Below are positions 30,995-35,892 of a DNA stretch of 35,892 bases, piece by piece. How positions within the stretch are numbered: position 1 is the stretch's first letter; each line of letters begins with the position of its first letter. Source of the DNA: Taibaiella sp. KBW10 (lineage in GTDB: Bacteria; Bacteroidota; Bacteroidia; Chitinophagales; Chitinophagaceae); contig NZ_QAJI01000003.1 of the NCBI RefSeq assembly GCF_003852495.1, positions 49,322 to 85,213 of the forward strand. The letters are read 5' to 3'. Both the position numbers and the translations under genes were made by a program. Below the pieces are notes generated by a model. The model saw only the letters and a list, made by a program, of their open reading frames with translations. It was not told the origin of the DNA and ran no database searches.

Positions 30995-32236
30995 TTAGCG
31001 TTCTAAAGTAGCCGCAATGTTCTGGGCAGCAATATATCCTGTTGTCCAGGCATTTTGAAAATTAAAGCCTCCGGTTACCCCATCTATATTTAAGATTTCC
31101 CCCGCAAAGTAAATACCGGGATGCCGCTTGCTTTCCATGGTTTGACTATTCACCTCTGATAAGTCTACCCCACCGGCAGTCACAAATTCTTCTTTAAAGG
31201 TTGTTTTTCCTTTTACTTCAAATTCATAAGCGGCAAGGTTCTTCACCAGTTTATTAAATAGTTTTGCTGGCAGATCTGTCCATCGCTGTTCCGGGCCGAG
31301 CTCACTTTCCAACAACATAAATCCCCATAGCCGCGCGGGCATTTGCAGCCCCTGTGTATTGATTACTTTTTGTTGTGGATGCTGCTGTTTATAATACTGC
31401 AAATGTGCTCTGAGGGTCTCTTCATTAAAATCGTTCAGCCAGTTGACCTGGATCGAAAAATGGTAATTAGCCTCTGCTAAAGCTAAGGCACCATAAGCAC
31501 TCAGCTTTAACACTGCCGGCCCGCTCAAACCCCAATGTGTAATCAGCAAAGGTCCCGATTGCTGTAGCTTGGTTCCGGTAATTTTAACCAGCGCATTGGG
31601 CACACTTAAACCCATCAATTGTGCAATGGGATGTTTCGGAATATTAAAGGTAAATAAAGAAGGTACGGGAGAAAGGATATTATGCCCTAAAGTACTCATC
31701 CAGTCAAACTGATCCAGCTTCGGAAAGCCTCCTGATGCCAATACAACAATATCTGCCACAATATCTTCCAAACCCTTTAGTTGTATTCGATAGCGCCCTT
31801 CTTCAGGAAGGATCTGTGTAACGTGATGATTGAGTTTTAAATGTACCTGCTGTTGGGCTACCTTCCGCATCAGACAGTCGATAATCGTTTGGGAATCGTC
31901 AGTGATCGGAAACATACGGTTATCTGCCTCTGCTTTGAGCTTTACGCCATGCGCTGCAAACCAGCTAATGGTATCGGGTACAAAAAACTGATGAAAGGTT
32001 TTTTTCACAAACTGCTCACCACGGGGATATTTCTTTGCCATATCGGCAATGCTATCGCATTGGTGGGTCACATTACAGCGCCCGCCACCACTCACTTTCA
32101 CCTTACTCAGCCATTTACCCGATTTCTCCAGCAGCAGGACCCGCGTATCTTTTCTGTGTGCAAATGTTGCCGCACAAAAAAAACCTGCGGCACCACCGCC
32201 AATAATTACAATTGTTTTAAGAGCAGTTTTATCCAA
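30995..32236 (-). CDS. HI0933-type NAD(P)/FAD-dependent oxidoreductase
   Basis: A 413-residue flavoprotein of the HI0933/BaiN-like family; the physiological substrate is unknown. The FAD-binding dinucleotide fold is at the N-terminus (VIIGGGAAGFFCAATF, G13-G18), with the family signature SGGGRCNVTH at 49-58. The C-terminal part has TTFKEEFVTAGGVDLSEV and the FAD-contacting IYFAGEILNIDGVTGGFNFQNAWTTG. No ATG precedes the glycine-rich motif in this frame, so the start is the TTG at 32236 (encoding initiator Met before DKTALKTIV). It lies 21 bases after the hemL stop, so it is probably co-transcribed with hemL. Confidence 0.9.
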   Translation of the reverse strand: MDKTALKTIVIIGGGAAGFFCAATFAHRKDTRVLLLEKSGKWLSKVKVSGGGRCNVTHQCDSIADMAKKYPRGEQFVKKTFHQFFVPDTISWFAAHGVKLKAEADNRMFPITDDSQTIIDCLMRKVAQQQVHLKLNHHVTQILPEEGRYRIQLKGLEDIVADIVVLASGGFPKLDQFDWMSTLGHNILSPVPSLFTFNIPKHPIAQLMGLSVPNALVKITGTKLQQSGPLLITHWGLSGPAVLKLSAYGALALAEANYHFSIQVNWLNDFNEETLRAHLQYYKQQHPQQKVINTQGLQMPARLWGFMLLESELGPEQRWTDLPAKLFNKLVKNLAAYEFEVKGKTTFKEEFVTAGGVDLSEVNSQTMESKRHPGIYFAGEILNIDGVTGGFNFQNAWTTGYIAAQNIAATLER

Positions 32237-32257
32237 AATATGTTTGTTCTGTTTATA

Positions 32258-33553
32258 TTAAGCCATGATTTCGGCTAAACTTTCTTTTGCAGCCGCAATT
32301 GTTTTATCCAGGTCTGCGTAGCTTAAGGCATTATTTAAAAACCAACTTTCGAATGCAGAAGGCGGAAGATAAATACCGCGTTTCAACATGGCATGGAAAA
32401 AGCGGCTAAAGAAGGGAATATCGGATGCTGCCGAACTGGCAAAATCTGTGACCGCCTGCTTGGAGAAATGAATGCTGATCATACTACCCATCTGATTGAT
32501 GACGTAATCGACTCCGCTTGCGTTCAGCACCTGATCTAATCCCTCTCGGAGATATATGGTTTTCTCCTCCAGTTCTGTATAATATTGCGGATTGTTTTTC
32601 AACGCTTGTAAGAGGGCACAGCCTGCGGCCATAGCCAAAGGATTACCGCTTAAGGTACCCGCCTGATATACATTTCCTAAAGGAGCAATATGCTCCATAA
32701 TGGCTCTTTTACCCCCAAATGCGCCTACGGGCATACCTGCACCGATCACTTTACCATAAGTGACCAGATCGGCATCTACACCCAGTTTCTCCTGTGCTCC
32801 GCCGGCAGCCATTCTAAAGCCCGTCATTACTTCATCAAAAATCAATAATATATTTTCCTGAGTGCAAAGTGCACGCAAACCTTTAATGAATTGGGCTTCC
32901 GGTAAAATACAACCCATATTACCGGCGATCGGTTCAATAATGATCGCGGCAATTTCATCTTTATGCTCGGCCACTAATTGTTGTACTGCGGACAGGTCAT
33001 TGTAAGGAGCGGTAAGGGTGTCGTTGGCAATACCTGCAGTTACGCCCGGTACATGCTGAATGCCAAATGTAGCGACTCCACTGCCTGCTTTTACCAAAAA
33101 CATATCGGCATGGCCGTGATAGCAGCCTTCAAATTTGATAAATTTATTTTTGCCGGTATAGCCTCTTGCCAATCGAATGGCAGACATACAGGCTTCCGTA
33201 CCACTATTCACCATCCGGATCAGGTCTACATTTTTGGTCATAGAACGGATCAGTTCCGCCATTTCTATTTCCAATACTGTAGGCGCACCAAAAGAAGTAG
33301 AGTCTGCCGCTTTATTTTGAATGGCTTCTATAACCGGTGTGTAGGCATGGCCTAAGATCATCGGCCCCCAGGAAGCGATATAGTCAATATACTCCTGTCC
33401 ATCCTCATCATACAGGTATGCACCCTTTGCTTTTTTGATAAAAACCGGGGTGCCGCCCACACTTTTAAAAGCCCTCACCGGCGAGTTGACCCCTCCCGGA
33501 ATACTTTGTTGTGCTCGTTCAAATAATGATTTGGAGGAAGTATATTCGTACAT
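32258..33553 (-). CDS. hemL: Glutamate-1-semialdehyde 2,1-aminomutase
   Basis: A 431-residue PLP enzyme that makes 5-aminolevulinate from glutamate-1-semialdehyde in the C5 route to heme and other tetrapyrroles. Typical N-terminus [44 protein letters not shown] binds PLP phosphate; D240 in [11 protein letters not shown] and the Schiff-base lysine K268 in [17 protein letters not shown] are present. The length equals the family norm. It has a good TTTG-N20-TAATTTCG promoter and probably shares its message with the flavoprotein gene downstream. Confidence 0.97.
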   Translation of the reverse strand: MYEYTSSKSLFERAQQSIPGGVNSPVRAFKSVGGTPVFIKKAKGAYLYDEDGQEYIDYIASWGPMILGHAYTPVIEAIQNKAADSTSFGAPTVLEIEMAELIRSMTKNVDLIRMVNSGTEACMSAIRLARGYTGKNKFIKFEGCYHGHADMFLVKAGSGVATFGIQHVPGVTAGIANDTLTAPYNDLSAVQQLVAEHKDEIAAIIIEPIAGNMGCILPEAQFIKGLRALCTQENILLIFDEVMTGFRMAAGGAQEKLGVDADLVTYGKVIGAGMPVGAFGGKRAIMEHIAPLGNVYQAGTLSGNPLAMAAGCALLQALKNNPQYYTELEEKTIYLREGLDQVLNASGVDYVINQMGSMISIHFSKQAVTDFASSAASDIPFFSRFFHAMLKRGIYLPPSAFESWFLNNALSYADLDKTIAAAKESLAEIMA

Positions 33554-33937
33554 AGGAATAATCGTTTATTTTAATTTGCAGCGAAATTACAACATAAGTA
33601 GCCTACGGTCAAAGGAAACTGGCAAAACATGGCCGACATAGACATAATTTTACACGCGCCACCCTTTTACGCAGTAGTTTAGGCCCTTTCCCTGCTTTAT
33701 ATCGACACAAATCTTGATTAAGCACTATAATATTGTTTCCATGAGACATTAGCCCTGTCCTACACCAAATCCCAATTGGTAAATTCAAAAGCAATAAGTA
33801 TGAACCCAAAGGTTTACTATATGAACTGGTATTTTCGAAAACAAAATCTTGATTCTATATTTACAGGACATTTTCCGGCCGCGATCAGCGATAGCAGCAG
33901 ATCAATATTGCTTCATTCATACAAAAGACAGCTCAAC
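33554..33937. other. Intergenic region between hemL and the S41 peptidase gene
   Basis: About 380 bases with no convincing gene. It holds the hemL promoter on the minus strand, and on the plus side a possible -7 element TATTTTCG (33830-33837) and a TATATTTA (33856-33863). The reading frame of the S41 gene stays open upstream to 33776, with ATGs at 33800 and 33821, but the encoded stretch does not look conserved or signal-like. I see no hairpin terminator or repeat. Confidence 0.5.
33582..33613 (-). promoter_or_regulatory. Promoter of hemL
   Basis: On the minus strand TTTG (33610-33613) is followed after 20 bases by TAATTTCG (33582-33589), the same -7 variant as at rplU and the siderophore receptor. 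The leader would be about 20-25 bases. Confidence 0.5.
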
Positions 33938-35881
33938 ATGAAAAGAATTTTACTACTTAATCTTGTTTTTATAATTGCTATTTTCGGTAATAAAGCCCAT
34001 AGCCAGATTCCGGATAATGCAGAGGGGCGGTTATGGGGTTTGTGTAAAGTATGGGGATATATAAAATACTATCATCCCAAAACCTGCCAGGTAAACTGGG
34101 ACAGCCTTTTACGGGAGAATATCACCCTCGTATCTACGGCTCCGTCTAATGCCTCTTTCAACAATTCATTGAATAATATGTTGAACTTTGTGGGGCAAAT
34201 TCCGCCACAACTCTCCACGGTAGCACCGGCAGCAGATTCGAATCTGAACCTTAACCTGGACTGGATTAACAATAGTAATTTTTCTACTACCGTGCAAAAT
34301 TTCCTGCAAACATTTAAGAGCCGTGCCGGTAAAAACGATTCCTTAGCATGCCGTATCATCTTCAATGACTACACAGATTATGATTATACCAGTTATTTAG
34401 ACCTTCGTTACGACGAACCGAACTTTATCCCCGATTATACCTTGGAGAAAGATCGGCTGGCACTTACATTTTACTATTGGAATACGTTTAATTATTTCGG
34501 GCCTTACCGCAAGCTTAACGATGTATCCTGGGATACTGTTTTGAAACATACCATTACAGATATGAGGACTGCGACGGGTAACCTGGATTATACACTCGCA
34601 TTCGCAAAAATGCAATCAAATATAGATGATGCGCATGCTTCATTTAGTAGTGTATCTTTATCTGATTATCTGGGTCGCGGAGCATTGGGTGCCCAATTTC
34701 GCTGGTACGAAAATAAGATTGTTGTATATAAAGTCTACCCCGGTACAACCGGATTTCAGGTTGGCGATGAAATAGTAAAGATTGATGGCGAAAACATAGC
34801 AGACATTGCTGCGAGGTATCGAAATATCATTGCAGCTTCTAATGAGGCAACTTTTTACCGGAATTTATCTGTTTTTTTAGTAAGAAGGGCTTACAACAGT
34901 GCTGTTAACTTTGAATTCAGGAACGCTTCGGGGCAATTGTATACCCACTTAATGCAATATAATCTGGAAGGGGCAACATGGAATGCCTGGAAGGAAGCTT
35001 CGGATGGTCCCGCATGGAAAACAGTTTGTAATGGTTACGGTTATGTGGATATGGGTAAACTGACCATAAGCCAATGCGCACAGATGTATGAAGAATTCAA
35101 AACAAAACCCGGCATTATTTTAGATTGCCGTAATTACCCGAAAGGCACATTTCCCACGCTTGCCCGGTATTTTCTGCAGCAACCGACTATGTCTGCCCGC
35201 TACTTCAATCCGGATATAAAAGCACCGGGACTTTTTACCGTACATACAGACCTGAATAATCATGGTACCTGGAATAACCCTGCTCCTTATTCCGGAAAGC
35301 TATACTTGATTGTTAATCAGGAGACCCAAAGCCATGGCGAGTATACCGTACAATACCTGAGCAATGCTGCAAATGCCAAGGTCATAGGAACGCAAACGGC
35401 AGGGGCAGATGGCAATGTGAATTATGTGAATTTGCCAAATGCAACCCAGCTATACTTTACCGGCCTGGGCTGGTATTACGACGATTGGTATCAATGCCAG
35501 CGCAATGGTCTTAAAATTGATACGATTGTGAGCCCTACCATACAAGGGCTAAGAGAAGGACGGGACGAGCTTCTGGAGCGGATTACAGGCTGTACTACAT
35601 CGATGAAACCCGTAGCATCCACAATACAATTACTTGAACTCATGCCTAATCCGGTACATCAGGAACTAGCGCTAAGCCTTCTTAGCAGCGGCCGGTCAAC
35701 CGTAAAAATAGTGATAAATGATCTGTCCGGAGGCTTACGATTAAGCCGTGAGGAGCATGCATTACCCGGCGATAATATATGGAAAATAAATGTGGAAAGT
35801 CTTTCTCCCGGACTCTATTTCCTGCAAGTAACCGCCGCCGACGGAAGCAGGAGTACCAGAAAGTTTGTAAAACAGTCATAA
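33938..35881 (+). CDS. S41 family peptidase with T9SS type A sorting domain
   Basis: A 647-residue secreted serine peptidase. The ATG at 33938 is chosen because it starts a clean signal peptide (MKRILLLNLVFIIAIFG, ending AHSQ); the frame is open for 54 more codons upstream. The N-terminal helical part is followed by NIDDAHASFSS (about 228-238), a PDZ-like GFQVGDEIVKIDGENI (about 272-287), and the S41 core with the likely nucleophile S465 in ETQSHGEYTVQYLS followed by KVIGTQTAGADGN. The C-terminal 80 residues (LMPNPVHQELALSL, GLYFLQV, TRKFVKQS) are a T9SS type A sorting domain, so it should act at or beyond the cell surface. It appears to be monocistronic within the window; its terminator lies beyond the edge. 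Confidence 0.9.
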   Translation: MKRILLLNLVFIIAIFGNKAHSQIPDNAEGRLWGLCKVWGYIKYYHPKTCQVNWDSLLRENITLVSTAPSNASFNNSLNNMLNFVGQIPPQLSTVAPAADSNLNLNLDWINNSNFSTTVQNFLQTFKSRAGKNDSLACRIIFNDYTDYDYTSYLDLRYDEPNFIPDYTLEKDRLALTFYYWNTFNYFGPYRKLNDVSWDTVLKHTITDMRTATGNLDYTLAFAKMQSNIDDAHASFSSVSLSDYLGRGALGAQFRWYENKIVVYKVYPGTTGFQVGDEIVKIDGENIADIAARYRNIIAASNEATFYRNLSVFLVRRAYNSAVNFEFRNASGQLYTHLMQYNLEGATWNAWKEASDGPAWKTVCNGYGYVDMGKLTISQCAQMYEEFKTKPGIILDCRNYPKGTFPTLARYFLQQPTMSARYFNPDIKAPGLFTVHTDLNNHGTWNNPAPYSGKLYLIVNQETQSHGEYTVQYLSNAANAKVIGTQTAGADGNVNYVNLPNATQLYFTGLGWYYDDWYQCQRNGLKIDTIVSPTIQGLREGRDELLERITGCTTSMKPVASTIQLLELMPNPVHQELALSLLSSGRSTVKIVINDLSGGLRLSREEHALPGDNIWKINVESLSPGLYFLQVTAADGSRSTRKFVKQS

Positions 35882-35892
35882 GAAATCCCTTG

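Noticed and set aside
1-35892. Mobile element, prophage, CRISPR array or defence island
   Set aside because: No transposase, integrase, phage structural gene, Cas protein, regularly spaced repeats or tRNA-associated attachment site could be seen on either strand.

Overview
The window looks like chromosomal DNA from a Bacteroidota bacterium, most likely a Chitinophagaceae-like member. Two proteins end in type IX secretion (T9SS) type A sorting domains. Several promoters fit the Bacteroidota -33 TTTG / -7 TAnnTTTG pattern. There are many families typical of the phylum (DUF4468, DUF4476, DUF4159, carboxypeptidase-regulatory-like secreted proteins, a CHENW/GRHC Cys-His motif protein). No species can be named from sequence alone. 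I see no tRNA, rRNA, CRISPR array, insertion sequence, prophage or clear transferred island. Coding density is high, and most genes lie on the minus strand in short operons closed by good hairpin terminators.

Layout. 0.2-4.6 kb: a T9SS-sorted secreted protein and an M1 metallopeptidase with a barrel-like C-terminal half, separated by an intergenic repeat. 4.8-9.4 kb: nhaA on the plus strand converges on a mutS plus pentapeptide-repeat gene pair. 9.6-14.3 kb: a PPK2 polyphosphate kinase, an unrecognised secreted protein of 740 residues with a caspase-clan-like His/Cys signature, and two tandem paralogous secreted proteins. 14.3-16.5 kb: rplU, rpmA, a Lys/Ala/Pro-rich histone H1-like gene and a family 9 glycosyltransferase. 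16.6-19.9 kb: a two-gene iron-siderophore uptake operon (TonB receptor plus PepSY membrane protein). 20.1-23.5 kb: a four-gene operon kbl, membrane PH-like, DUF4468, thiolase. 23.8-28.0 kb: a DUF937-TM-OmpA protein, a lipoprotein, an M23 peptidase and a Cys/His-motif membrane protein. 28.2-31.0 kb: a lipoprotein-rsmE-DUF4159 operon and a DUF4476 protein. 31.0-33.6 kb: hemL and an HI0933-type flavoprotein. 33.9-35.9 kb: a T9SS-sorted S41 peptidase.

How it fits together. Housekeeping genes (mutS, rplU, rpmA, rsmE, hemL, kbl, nhaA) are interleaved with envelope and secreted proteins: peptidases M1, M23 and S41, lipoproteins, and sorted cargo. No single dedicated pathway spans the window.

The points most worth a second look are the secreted clan-CD-like protein, the M1-barrel fusion, the DUF937-OmpA fusion, a dispersed intergenic repeat with interleaved inverted repeats, a perfect palindrome inside the promoter of the siderophore operon, and an in-frame mini-ORF directly ahead of nhaA. 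All family assignments come from reading the sequence; no searches were run.
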